From NCBI GenBank assembly GCA_024226315.1, contig JAAELT010000611.1, forward strand, positions 100,571 through 164,570: a DNA stretch of 64,000 nt. The letters are read 5' to 3'. A model generated the notes under the pieces. It ran no database searches. It saw only the letters and a list, made by a program, of their open reading frames with translations, and had not been told where the DNA came from. Numbering within the stretch: the stretch's first letter is position 1; every line of letters begins with the position of its first letter. Below, one piece after another: positions 42,581 to 51,736 of the stretch. Both the position numbers and the translations under genes were made by a program. Source of the DNA: a bacterium. Its GTDB lineage: Bacteria; Acidobacteriota; Thermoanaerobaculia; Multivoradales; J023.

Positions 42581-44260
42581 TCATCGGCTCCAGCTCAGCT
42601 TGCCGAGAGTCACGGCCAGAAACGATCCGGCCGTGGCGAGAAAGAGCCACTGCGCCGTCCACAAATTGAGTCCCAGAGCCGGCGAGTCCGGAGCCCCGGC
42701 CGAAAGCAGAAGCGCCACCAGCAGAATCGATCCGGCCAGCTGTAGCGAGCGTGTCCGCAGACCGACCTCGTCTCCCGCCTCCGCGCTGTCCGCGTCTCGC
42801 CTCACGGGGAGCTCGCCCGCGGCCAGACGCTCGAGCAACCGATTCGCCCGCCGTGGTCCGTCGCGGAGCAGCTTGCCGCTGGCGGCGGAGAAGTCGAGCA
42901 GACGCTCCGGAGCGTAGCGGTTCCTGCGCCCTTGCCACTGCAGGTAGCGTGAGCAGGCAGCCACCAGGTACTCGCCGACGTCGAAAACCGGCTCGAAGCG
43001 GGTCACCAGCCCGTCGATGGCGATCGACGAACGGATGTACTTGACGATGTCGCGCTCCGGCAGCACGCCGGTCTGCCGCGAGAGCACCAGCATGTCGCCC
43101 ATGATGCGGGTGAAATTCACTGCCAGCCGGCGCTCGCCACCTTCCTCCAGATACCAATCGGCCGCCAACCGGTCGAGACCGGCACGGAAAGAGCGCGGGT
43201 CGGCCTCGGGGTCGTACGCCGAAACCTCGAGGAACTGTATGTTGAGCGTGTCCATGTCGCCCTCGGCCAGGGCCAGGGTCATCGCCACCAGGTGTCGGCG
43301 GGCATGCCGGCTGATCACGCCAGTGATACCGAAGTCGATGTAGCCGACGACGTTGTCGGGGAGAATAATCAAGTTCGCCGGGTGCAGATCGGCGTGGTAG
43401 ATGCCGTTGCGAAACGCATCGCCGAGGAAGTTGTCGATCACGTTGGCGGCGAGCTGCCTGCGGTCGAAACCCGCCGGCTCCAACCGCCGGATGGCAACCT
43501 CGTTGCCATCCTCACGGGCGCGCAGGTACTTCAGCAGCGTCACCCCCTCGAGATACTCGACCACCAGGGTCCGGCGGGTGGTGTAGCGCTCGAACACAGG
43601 AGGCACGCTCTGCACCGGGTTGGCCGCGGCGTTCATGCGCATCTGCTCCGAGTAGCGCGCCTCGAAACGGTAGTCGAGCTCCTCACGGGTCCAGGCAATG
43701 AACTCGGTGGTCGGCTCGATCAGCCAGTAGAGGAACTTCAGCCGCAGTCGCCGGATGACCGCGATCATCGTCACCATCAGACGGATGTCACTGCCGAACT
43801 CGAACTCGGCGTCGGGGCGCTGGACCTTGACCGCCACCTTGGCGCCGTCCAGGAAGGCGACGTGTACCTGGCCCACCGACGCGGTGGCGACCGGCTCGCG
43901 CTCGAAGGAGTCGAAGACCTCCTCGGGCGGCCGGCCGATCTCCTCGACCCAGATGCGCTCGACCTCCGAGTAGGGGAACGACTCGACGCGATCGAGCAGG
44001 TCGAACAAGGCGTTGCAGGTCTCGACCGAGAGGATGTCGGGTTGCAGCGCCAGCATCTGGCCGAACTTGATATAGGTGCCACCCAGATCCTCGAGCAGCA
44101 CCCGCAGGCGCACCGGCCCCGAGAGACCGATCTGCGGCAGCCAGCGCTCGAGCGGCGGCCAGACCCGCTCGCGGCGGCTCAGCAGGTGCGCGCAGCCGTG
44201 GCGGAACAGGACCCACAGGATCTGCGACAGACGCCGGAGATTGTGGCGCAGAAGCTTCAT
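42581..44260 (-). CDS. ABC1/AarF/UbiB-family atypical kinase
   Basis: The 559-aa protein carries the complete UbiB set: LEDLGGTYIKFGQMLALQPD (the KxGQ motif), SVGQVHVAFLDGAKVAVKVQRP with the ATP-contact Ala and Lys, VVEYLEGVTLL, the catalytic loop YHADLHPANLIIL and YIDFGITG with the metal Asp. Two C-terminal helices (about 510-555) anchor it in the membrane. UbiB-type proteins support quinone and other prenyl-lipid biosynthesis or lipid extraction. The ATG overlaps the TGA of the TlpA-like gene (ATGA). Its truncated-motif relative lies at 39180. Confidence 0.85.
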   Translation of the reverse strand: MKLLRHNLRRLSQILWVLFRHGCAHLLSRRERVWPPLERWLPQIGLSGPVRLRVLLEDLGGTYIKFGQMLALQPDILSVETCNALFDLLDRVESFPYSEVERIWVEEIGRPPEEVFDSFEREPVATASVGQVHVAFLDGAKVAVKVQRPDAEFEFGSDIRLMVTMIAVIRRLRLKFLYWLIEPTTEFIAWTREELDYRFEARYSEQMRMNAAANPVQSVPPVFERYTTRRTLVVEYLEGVTLLKYLRAREDGNEVAIRRLEPAGFDRRQLAANVIDNFLGDAFRNGIYHADLHPANLIILPDNVVGYIDFGITGVISRHARRHLVAMTLALAEGDMDTLNIQFLEVSAYDPEADPRSFRAGLDRLAADWYLEEGGERRLAVNFTRIMGDMLVLSRQTGVLPERDIVKYIRSSIAIDGLVTRFEPVFDVGEYLVAACSRYLQWQGRRNRYAPERLLDFSAASGKLLRDGPRRANRLLERLAAGELPVRRDADSAEAGDEVGLRTRSLQLAGSILLVALLLSAGAPDSPALGLNLWTAQWLFLATAGSFLAVTLGKLSWSR

Positions 44261-44757
44261 GCCGCCGTGTCGATCCTCTCCAGGTCCTGCTCGATGTCGG
44301 ACCGCGTGGCCGGCCCACGGTAGACGTTGACCACGTTCTGGGATCGGTCGAGCACCAGGGTGTAGGGGATGGTGATGCCACCCATGCGCTGGAAGATCTC
44401 CTGGTCGCCGAGCAGGATCGTGTAGTCCATGCCGTGGCTCTCGACGAACGGCCGCACCACCCGCACGCCCTCGTCGTCGAGCGCGATGCCGACGACTCGC
44501 AGACGATCGTCCGTGGCCAGCTCCTTGAGCTCGGGAATCTCCTTCAGGCAGGGCTGGCACCAGGTAGCCCAGAAGTTGAGCACCACGACCTCGCCGACCA
44601 GGGAGCCGCTGGCGACCTCGCCGCCTTCGAGCGCCGGCAGGTTGAATTCGGGCACGGGGCTGCCGACGTCCAGCCTCGCCGGCACGCCGGAATCGCCGCA
44701 GGCGGCCACGACGCAAACGAGCAGATAGAGAATACAGCGACTCCCAGCCTTGCTCAC
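44257..44757 (-). CDS. TlpA-like thioredoxin lipoprotein
   Basis: The 166-aa protein has a lipoprotein signal (SRCILYLLVCVVAACGDSG, lipobox V-A-A-C), then VPEFNLPALEGGEVASGSL and the active site FWATWCQPC, the usual TlpA/ResA WCxxC. ITIPYTLVLD supplies the cis-Pro. It would be a membrane-tethered thiol reductase facing the periplasm. The GTG start lies in GTGA overlapping the stop of the epimerase-acyltransferase gene, and its own stop overlaps the ABC1 gene. Its link to a lipid pathway is by position only. Confidence 0.85.
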   Translation of the reverse strand: MSKAGSRCILYLLVCVVAACGDSGVPARLDVGSPVPEFNLPALEGGEVASGSLVGEVVVLNFWATWCQPCLKEIPELKELATDDRLRVVGIALDDEGVRVVRPFVESHGMDYTILLGDQEIFQRMGGITIPYTLVLDRSQNVVNVYRGPATRSDIEQDLERIDTAA

Positions 44758-46445
44758 GCCGCCTCCTCCGTGATCACGCCGCTTTTCTCGCCGTCGAACA
44801 CCGAGCCCCACCAGATCGATTTTCTGCGCTCGAGCATTTTCGCGATCGCCTCCTCCATGCGGGCGCGCACCTGCGCGCTGATGGCTCTCACCGTCGCCCG
44901 GTCGTCGGCCGCCTCGGGCGGATAGGCGTCCACCGGGACCGGCTCCAGGAACCAAGTGTGCCACTTCGACGGCAGCGGCACCGTGCCCATTGTCGGCGTG
45001 ATCGGAAAGAACGGCCATTCGCTGAATCGCTTCCACCAAGGCCAATCGATGCGGCCGAGGATCGGAAAGATCTCGGCGCTGCCGACGGTGACGTAGGGAA
45101 TGATCGGCGCCTGGTGACGCAGTGCGATCTTGACGTAGACATCACGCCCGAACCTGCCGAGCTTGTAGGCGTCGCGATACATGGTGAAGGCTCCGCGGAT
45201 GCCCTCGGGGAAGATCGCCAGCAGCCCTTCGCGCTCCAGCACCCAGTCGGCATTCTCCTGGCAGGCGTGAACGCCACCGCACTTGATCATGTACGGTGCC
45301 AGGAAGGGGAACTTGACCAGAGTCGGATGGATCAGGAACCGCGGATATCGACCCAGCTCTCGGATCAGCAGGTGGAAGGTCATCACCCCGTCCCAGGGCT
45401 GGTGCCCGCGGTGCACGCCGGCCAGCACCGCCCGTCCCCGAGGCACGTTCTCCAGGCCCTTCCACTCGACCCGCCACCAGTAATCGTGCAGAACCTTGAA
45501 CACCGTCCGGCCCAGCAACGCCGCATAGTCCTTGTCCATACCGAAATGGTCGTAGACCTCGTCGGTCGCGGTGCCCTGTAGGGGCGACGCCCGCGTCGCC
45601 CGGGAATCGCCCTTCAGCTCCCGAACCGCGCCGACGCTCGAGCGCCGGGGCTCGAAGTCGAGCTCGCGGTGGATCTTCTCGGCCGACACCGTCCAGGAAT
45701 GGCAGACGTAGTCGAGCTGCTCGATCGGCGCCGCGGCGCCCGCGGGGGCCAGCATCTTACGCGCCAGCCACTGCAAGGGATACGGCACGGCCAGACGCCA
45801 GCAGCCCGCCGCCCGTAGAGCTTTCCTGAGCGGCATCACCTCAGGCGGCGCCACATGGTAGACGCCGGTAGCGCCCTTTTCCATCACGCGGACCACGGCA
45901 GCCGCCAGATCATCGGCACTCAGCAGCTGCAGCGAAGGATCGAAGCCGGGCAGTGGAAAGACGATCTTGCCGGCCAGCAGGCGGTTGATGAAATCGCCGC
46001 CGCCGCGCACGACGACGGCCGCTGGTCGCAGGATCGCGAGGTCCGTATCGGAATCTTCCGCCGAACGCTCCGCCAACTGCTCCAGGTCGAGCCAGGCTGT
46101 GGCGATCGGATGGACATGACGCGAGGACAGCCGGGCCTCCGAAACGTGCCCGGCGTGATGCGCGCTCGGAGCGTGGATCGCGGCGCTGGAGATCAAGATC
46201 AGATGACCGACGCCGGCGCCCGCGGCGGCTTCGAACACCCGCGCGGCTTCGTCGAGGTCCGGGACGCCGCCGAGGCCGACCGACGCGGGCGCGACGTAGA
46301 TCAACGTCGTCACGTCGGCCGCGAGGATGGCCAGTCCGTCGTCGCCGGGCGCCAGACGGAGACAGGCGGAGGCAGCCGCGCCCAGGCGCTCCTCCAGGTG
46401 GTCCCCGAGAGCCCCGGGAGCGGCGACGACTACGACCTTCGACAC
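44754..46445 (-). CDS. fusion of NAD(P)-dependent epimerase-like and PlsC-type acyltransferase domains
   Basis: Residues about 1-270 form a short-chain dehydrogenase/epimerase-like domain: VVVVAAPGALGDHLEERL, LILISSAAIHAPS, TAWLDLEQLAE, LAILRPAAVV, LLSADDLAAAVVRVM. Residues about 310-550 form a lysophospholipid acyltransferase domain with GVHRGHQPWDG, the His-Asp motif of the HSGxxPWDG subgroup, and IFPEGIRG. The enzyme probably reduces or binds a ketone-type substrate and esterifies it with an acyl chain. GTG start with GGAGG site, 1 nt after the CRTAC1 gene. A fusion of these two domains is uncommon. Confidence 0.75.
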   Translation of the reverse strand: MSKVVVVAAPGALGDHLEERLGAAASACLRLAPGDDGLAILAADVTTLIYVAPASVGLGGVPDLDEAARVFEAAAGAGVGHLILISSAAIHAPSAHHAGHVSEARLSSRHVHPIATAWLDLEQLAERSAEDSDTDLAILRPAAVVVRGGGDFINRLLAGKIVFPLPGFDPSLQLLSADDLAAAVVRVMEKGATGVYHVAPPEVMPLRKALRAAGCWRLAVPYPLQWLARKMLAPAGAAAPIEQLDYVCHSWTVSAEKIHRELDFEPRRSSVGAVRELKGDSRATRASPLQGTATDEVYDHFGMDKDYAALLGRTVFKVLHDYWWRVEWKGLENVPRGRAVLAGVHRGHQPWDGVMTFHLLIRELGRYPRFLIHPTLVKFPFLAPYMIKCGGVHACQENADWVLEREGLLAIFPEGIRGAFTMYRDAYKLGRFGRDVYVKIALRHQAPIIPYVTVGSAEIFPILGRIDWPWWKRFSEWPFFPITPTMGTVPLPSKWHTWFLEPVPVDAYPPEAADDRATVRAISAQVRARMEEAIAKMLERRKSIWWGSVFDGEKSGVITEEAA

Positions 46446-46446
46446 T

Positions 46447-48840
46447 TCATCCTCCAGCCGCTTCTTCGACCTTCACGATCCGATTGACGCCGAGGTCGCC
46501 GCCTTCGATCCGCGCCACCCTGCCGCTCGGCCAGGTGATTTCGACCGCTTCGACCGCCGAGGCATCACCCAGGCCGAAATGCAGCGGGAACGCCGACTGC
46601 GAGGCGTAGCCCGAGCCCGCTTCAACCCAGCGGGTGAGTGTCCTGACAGCGCCATCGCCCGTGCGGAAGCTGAGCTGAGCCTTGGCGCCCACCGCGTCCC
46701 GGTTGCTCTCGCTGCCCACCAGCTCGAGGCGCAGCCAGTTGCCGGCGGGCAGCCGGTTGTCGTAGATCGTCGGCCGGCTGTTGTTGTTGTTGATCGCCAG
46801 ATCGAGACGACCGTCGCCGTCGAAGTCCGCGACCGCGACGCCGCGGCCGTCGAGCACGCCGTCGGCACCGGTGGGCCGAGCGACGTCGACGAACTGACCG
46901 CCGCCGACGTTGGCGAACAGGCAGTTGCGCTCGTAGCCGTTCCACGAATTCTCACCGACGAAGTCGTAGCTGAAGAAGATGCCCTGCTTGTACTGATTGA
47001 CGTGTGCGACCGCACCGTTGGTGAAGGGCAGTCACAAATCTGTACCTGGGGTATTGCTGATCCAGCCGTTGGCAGCGTACAGGTCCAGATCGGCGTCGTT
47101 GTCGACATCGAAGAAGTTGACGCTCCAGCCCCAGCCCGCGCGGCCGGTGTGGCTGTCCTTGAGCTCGTCGAAGGATCCGTCACCGCGATTGCGGAACAGC
47201 GAGTTGCCCTCGCCGATCTGCTGACCGAGCTCGACCCAGTCGTTGCCGACCAGCCGGTAGAGCCGCCAGTACTCGAAGACGTCGGCGTAGATCCACTTGG
47301 TGCGCACGACGTTGCGGATGTACTGGCTTACGGTCATGTCCTCGCCGAACCACCGCTGGTTGGAATTGATGTTCGAGGTGTAGAGGTCGACCGAGCCGTC
47401 GTCGTCGAAGTCGCCGAAGGTGAGGCCCATACCGCCGGAGAAGTGGAGCGCGCCGGCTTCCCGAGCGATTTCGTCGAAGGTGCCGTCGCGGTTGTTGCGG
47501 TAGAGGTTCTTGCGGCCGAAGTCGTTGGCTACCGCCAGGTCGGGCCAGCCGTCGCCGTCGACGTCGCCGGTGGCCACCGCCAGGCTCCAGCCCACGTCGC
47601 CGGTGCCGCTGGCCTCGGTGACATCGACGAACCGCTCGCCGCCGTCGTTGCGGAACAGCCGGTTGGGCTTGCCGTTCTGGGCGTAGAACGGCAGCCGCGG
47701 CAGGGCTTCGAAGGCGTTGCCGTTGACCCCGAGATAGATGTCGAGGAAGCCGTCGCGATCGAAGTCCAGGAGAGTCGCCGAGGTGGCCGGCACCGTGACG
47801 TCGATGCCCGATTCGGCGCTGGCATCGGCGAACACGCCGCTGCCGTCGTTGCGGAAGAAGCGATTGGGCGTCAGGTAGCGACCCAGGAAGAGGTCCCGAT
47901 CGCCGTCGTTGTCGAAGTCGGCGAACATCCCGACGTGCGTGCGGCCGATGCCGTCGAGCCCGGACTCGGCGGTGACGTCAGCGAATCGCGGCTCGCCGTT
48001 CTCCGTCGAGCCGAGGTTGCGGTAGAGGCGCAGGCGCTCGCCGTCGAGGAAGAGCAGGTCGGGTCGGCCGTCCAGGTCGTAATCCGCCGTGCTGATACCG
48101 CCCGAGGCGTGCTGGATGACCCCGAACTGGAGGTCCGAGCGAAAGCGCTTCATGTCCAGATTCGGATCGCGGCGATGCTCGAAGTCGATGCCGCTGGCCG
48201 CCAGGTCGACTTCCACCAGCCCGATCCGTTCGCCGGCCACTCGAAAGCCTTCCACCAGCTCGTCCCGTTCGATCTTCCAGTCGTAGGCTTCTCCACCCGC
48301 CGCATCGTTGACCAGATACCAGCGCACAAGATGGCGATCCTGGAAGAACTGGCCGCCCGAGTCGACGGCGTCGTAGATCAGCTTGACGGTCAAGACCGCG
48401 CTGCGCTCGATCTCCAGCTGCTCGATCAGGTCGATCTTGCAAATGGTCTTGTCCACCGACCTGAAGTCGCCGAAATACTCCGCCATCTCGTCGGCGAGCT
48501 CGGCGGCGGAGAAGTCCGTGGCGCCTTCGGCGCGCCGGTGAAAGACCGCGACCGAGCTCTCGTCCTCAGGAAGGCTCCAGATCCACCGCCCGCGCCCGGG
48601 CGCGCGATACCCCCGACTGTAGGAGGCGGTGACCGGCGACACCTCGCCCTGCGCCAGCGCCGCCTCGACGCCTTTGCAGTAGGAGCTCAGGAAGCCGTTG
48701 ATCGTCTTACCGGCATTGTGGAATCTTGCGTGCTGCTCGTCCTTCTGGGCCATGCCGTGAAGGGTCAGCGGCACCAGCACGAGCGCCGCCACCACCGGCG
48801 CCACCACCAGGCCCCACGAAACTTTCTGACGCGTCGTCAT
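46447..48840 (-). pseudogene. CRTAC1-type FG-GAP/UnbV protein interrupted by one in-frame TGA
   Basis: The frame runs 798 codons from ATG 48840 to TGA 46447 but has an internal TGA at 47034-47032. Before it, 602 residues hold a signal anchor (VSWGLVVAPVVAALVLVPL) and FG-GAP repeats such as DFDNDGDRDLFL, DFDRDGFLDIYL and DVDGDGWPDLAV. After it, in the same frame, LPFTNGAVAHVNQYKQGIF and DFDGDGRLDLAINN continue to a complete ASPIC/UnbV domain (NRDAVGAKAQLSF...VEITWPSGRVARI). Either the gene is a very young pseudogene, or the stop is a base error, readthrough or recoding. A 602-aa product could still be made. AGAGGGA precedes the ATG. Confidence 0.75.
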
Positions 48841-48872
48841 GAGTCCCTCTCGTCCATTATTCTAATGAGGCT

Positions 48873-50492
48873 CTACAGCAGGGCCGAAGCGGCCCGGTGC
48901 AACGCCTCTGTTTGCGGGCTCCGGCTCGATCCGTGCCCGCCTCTCGATTCCCCTTGCAGGGCACCGCCGAGGCGCATGATCTCGTCGGCGCTCACCGGCA
49001 GTGACCTGGTGTTCTGGACCACGGCCTGAGCGACCTGCTGGGCGGACACGATCACCGGCGTGATCCCGCCCCCCGGCCGCGTCCAATGGCCGACGAAAAA
49101 GAGGTTACCGACCGGCCCGACGTTGTCCGGCCGATCCTCCCCCAGCTGATCCGGCGACATCTCCCAGCCGAGCATCGCCCCGGCATGGTTGAGCGTGAAC
49201 CGCCAGGCGGTCCTGGCCGACGCGCTCGAGTGCACCTCGACTTTCTTGGAAGCTCCCGGCAGCACGTCGTCGAGGTGGCCGAGCACGTAGTCTTCGATCT
49301 CCTGCTTGTGGGCTGGCCAATCTTCGACCCCGGCGTAGTCCATCTCCAGGACCTTCTGCAGGATGATGATCTGCCCACCGGGCGGCGCCATGCGCGGCTC
49401 GTACAAGGTCGGCGCGAAGACCTTGCAGCGCAGGCCACCCCGCCCCACCAGGTCCGGGTCCCAGTGATTCCAGTAGTAGCCCTGGATCTCGTCGATCGCC
49501 TTCGCCGGGACGTCGCGCAGACCGATGTGGACCAGGAAGCAGGGAAAGCTCGGCCGCATCGCGCGCACCGAGTCGAGGTAGGCGGGTTCCACGTGCTCCG
49601 TGCCGAGCATCTCTTCCAGCGTCAACAACAGGTCGGCGTTGGAGATCACCGTGCCGGCGGCCACCGTCCGGCGGCCGCGCAGGGGTCCGCGGGTAGTTTC
49701 GAGCTCGACGCCGCAGGCCTTGCCGTCACGCACCACGATCTTGTCGACCCGGGTCGACATCAGGATATGGCCGCCCTGCTCCTCGAAGCGCTGGCCCAGC
49801 TCGTCGGCGAAGAACTGCGAGCCGTGCACCGGATAGTAGTTGCCCAGGAAGTAGGAGAGCCGCAGCATCGAGTCGAACACGAACGAGGTGCGGTTGGGCG
49901 GCGAGCCCCAGTGCGGGCAGTCGGCGGTGAGCAGCAGCCTGAGCTTGCGGTCACGGAAGCAACGGTCGAGCACGTCGCGCATGGTCATCCGGCGGTACTT
50001 CTCGAAACGCGCGGTGTGGCGTCCGCGGAAGTAGTACAGGAGACCCGAGAGGTAGGCCTCGCGCACCTCCTCGAAGAAGCGGTCGAGCGCCTCCGCCTCG
50101 TGCGGGAATTCACCCTTCACCTTGCTCATGTAGGCGTCGAGCTCCGCCGGCACCGCGAATCTCGTCCCGTCGGGGAAGTGGAAGGTGTCCACCGGATCCA
50201 TCTTGACCCAGCGGGTCTTCATGCCCAGCTCCACCAGCAGCTTGCCGGTCAAGGTGTCCGGGTTGCCGAGCAGGGGATAGAAATGGGTCGAGGCGTCGAA
50301 GGTGTAACCCTTGCGACGAAAGGTGCTGCAGTAACCGCCGGCCATGTAATGCTGCTCCACCAGCAGCACCCGGAGGCCCTCGCGCGCCAGCAGGTTGGCG
50401 CAGAACAGGCCGCCGATGCCGGCGCCGATGATCACCGCATCGTAAGAAGGGTCGGGCTCGGTGGTACGCAGCCCCTTGAACGGTCGTTTCAC
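48873..50492 (-). CDS. CrtI/CrtISO-like FAD-dependent oxidoreductase
   Basis: The 539-aa protein starts with AVIIGAGIGGLFCANLLAREGLRVLLVEQHYMAGG, the dinucleotide motif of phytoene desaturases and carotenoid isomerases, with STHFYPLLG following. The C-terminal FAD site reads NLFFVGHWTRPGGGITPVIVSAQQVAQ. These enzymes desaturate, isomerise or saturate polyene and prenyl chains. In this run, beside ketosynthases and HMG-CoA reductase, the substrate could be an isoprenoid or a polyketide polyene. GTG start overlaps the reductase stop (GTGA) with an AGAGGAAA site. Confidence 0.8.
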   Translation of the reverse strand: MKRPFKGLRTTEPDPSYDAVIIGAGIGGLFCANLLAREGLRVLLVEQHYMAGGYCSTFRRKGYTFDASTHFYPLLGNPDTLTGKLLVELGMKTRWVKMDPVDTFHFPDGTRFAVPAELDAYMSKVKGEFPHEAEALDRFFEEVREAYLSGLLYYFRGRHTARFEKYRRMTMRDVLDRCFRDRKLRLLLTADCPHWGSPPNRTSFVFDSMLRLSYFLGNYYPVHGSQFFADELGQRFEEQGGHILMSTRVDKIVVRDGKACGVELETTRGPLRGRRTVAAGTVISNADLLLTLEEMLGTEHVEPAYLDSVRAMRPSFPCFLVHIGLRDVPAKAIDEIQGYYWNHWDPDLVGRGGLRCKVFAPTLYEPRMAPPGGQIIILQKVLEMDYAGVEDWPAHKQEIEDYVLGHLDDVLPGASKKVEVHSSASARTAWRFTLNHAGAMLGWEMSPDQLGEDRPDNVGPVGNLFFVGHWTRPGGGITPVIVSAQQVAQAVVQNTRSLPVSADEIMRLGGALQGESRGGHGSSRSPQTEALHRAASALL

Positions 50493-51736
50493 GGCGTTTC
50501 CTCTGCCCGTTTGCGGCCGGCCGCCTCCGGCCGGTTGCGGCCGTAGAGCTCGTGCGCCTCGACGAACTCGCCGCTGCCGATCGCGCCACCCATCGACAGC
50601 TCGCCCGCCAGCACCGTGGCGGCGACGATCTCGGCCAGCTTGCGGGCATGACCACCGCCGGCGCAGCCCAGCATCTCGAGACACTCGTGGCTGGTGCCGA
50701 GGCCGGTGCCGCCGCCGACGGTGGCGACGGTCAGCGACGGCAGGGTGACGCTGGCGTAGAGGTCGCCGTCCGGAGTGAGGTCGAGATTGGTGATGCCGAC
50801 GGCGGCGTTGGCGACATTGGCGACGTCCTGGCCGCAGGCGATGAACAGCGCCGTGAGGCCGTTGGCGTAATGGCCGTTGTAGCCCAGCGCGCCCGCCTGC
50901 ATGTGGCCGAGCACCGTATGGTGCCACATGTCGACCAGCCGCTCCGGAGAGCTGTGGAGCACGGACTTGACGATCTTCCGCGGTAGCCGGGCGCCGGCGG
51001 TGACCTTCTTGCCCTTGCCGCCGGCGAGCAGCGACCCGGACGCGCGCTTCTCGGAGTTGTAGCCGCTGAAGATGTAGTAGCGCGGCCCCCCGAGGTGACG
51101 CTGAATCCAAAGGCAGGCCTCGTGGGAGGCCTTGACGATCATGTTCATGCCCTGGGCATCGCCGGTGGAGTAACAGAAGCTGACGATCACCTCGCGGCCC
51201 ACCGGCAGGCATTCGACGCGCAACAGGCGGCCGTGACTGGTGGTCGATTCGGCCGCCTCGCGCAGATCGTCCTCGTGGCGGCGGATCCGGGCGGCGAAAT
51301 CGTGGGCTTCGGCGACGCCCTCGAGGAAGAACACCGGCGCCACCCGGTTCTCGTCGATCCAGACGCGGGCCGAGGCGCCGCCCGAGCGGGTGAGCGCCAC
51401 CATGCCGCGCTCGTAGGAGCGCACCAGGGCACCCTCGGTGGTCGCCAGGGGCACGTAGAAGGTGCCCTCGGCGTGCTCGCCACAGATCAGCAGCGGCCCC
51501 GCCACCGCCAGCGGCATCTGCGCGGCACCGATCGGATTCTCGATGTTGCCGCGCATCTCCTCGGTCGGCAACGACGTGGCGCCGACGTGCTCGAGCCGGC
51601 TGCCGGTCTTCTCCTCCACCCAGCGGCGGCGCTTCTCGACCTGATCGGGAGCGTACCCCTGGTCCTTCAGTCGGGGCACCAACGCAACGCGGCGCCGTCT
51701 GGAATCCACGGGAGCCATGGAGGTGGCTTCGGCCAT
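50489..51736 (-). CDS. hydroxymethylglutaryl-CoA reductase (class I-like)
   Basis: The 415-aa enzyme has ENPIGAAQMPLAVAGPL (the ENVIG-type CoA site), ATTEGALVRS with the catalytic Glu, GDAQGMNMI (DAMGMN-type NADPH loop), a Lys-bearing loop and TVGGGTGLGTSHECLEMLG near the end. It reduces HMG-CoA to mevalonate, the committed step of the mevalonate pathway, or serves a related acyl-CoA reduction. No other mevalonate gene is nearby, so a specialised role in this locus is possible. Its start overlaps the stop of the ketosynthase-like gene by one base (TGATG). Confidence 0.85.
   Translation of the reverse strand: MAEATSMAPVDSRRRRVALVPRLKDQGYAPDQVEKRRRWVEEKTGSRLEHVGATSLPTEEMRGNIENPIGAAQMPLAVAGPLLICGEHAEGTFYVPLATTEGALVRSYERGMVALTRSGGASARVWIDENRVAPVFFLEGVAEAHDFAARIRRHEDDLREAAESTTSHGRLLRVECLPVGREVIVSFCYSTGDAQGMNMIVKASHEACLWIQRHLGGPRYYIFSGYNSEKRASGSLLAGGKGKKVTAGARLPRKIVKSVLHSSPERLVDMWHHTVLGHMQAGALGYNGHYANGLTALFIACGQDVANVANAAVGITNLDLTPDGDLYASVTLPSLTVATVGGGTGLGTSHECLEMLGCAGGGHARKLAEIVAATVLAGELSMGGAIGSGEFVEAHELYGRNRPEAAGRKRAEETP

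Noticed and set aside
42581..44716. A longer start for the ABC1 kinase reaching into the TlpA gene
   Set aside because: The upstream part is the TlpA gene in another frame; ATG 44260 overlaps the TlpA stop and fits the UbiB N-terminus.
46473..47183. Possible frameshift rather than a stop in the CRTAC1 gene at 46.4-48.8 kb
   Set aside because: The segments before and after the TGA are in the same frame (585 nt apart, divisible by three), so it is a nonsense codon, not a shift.
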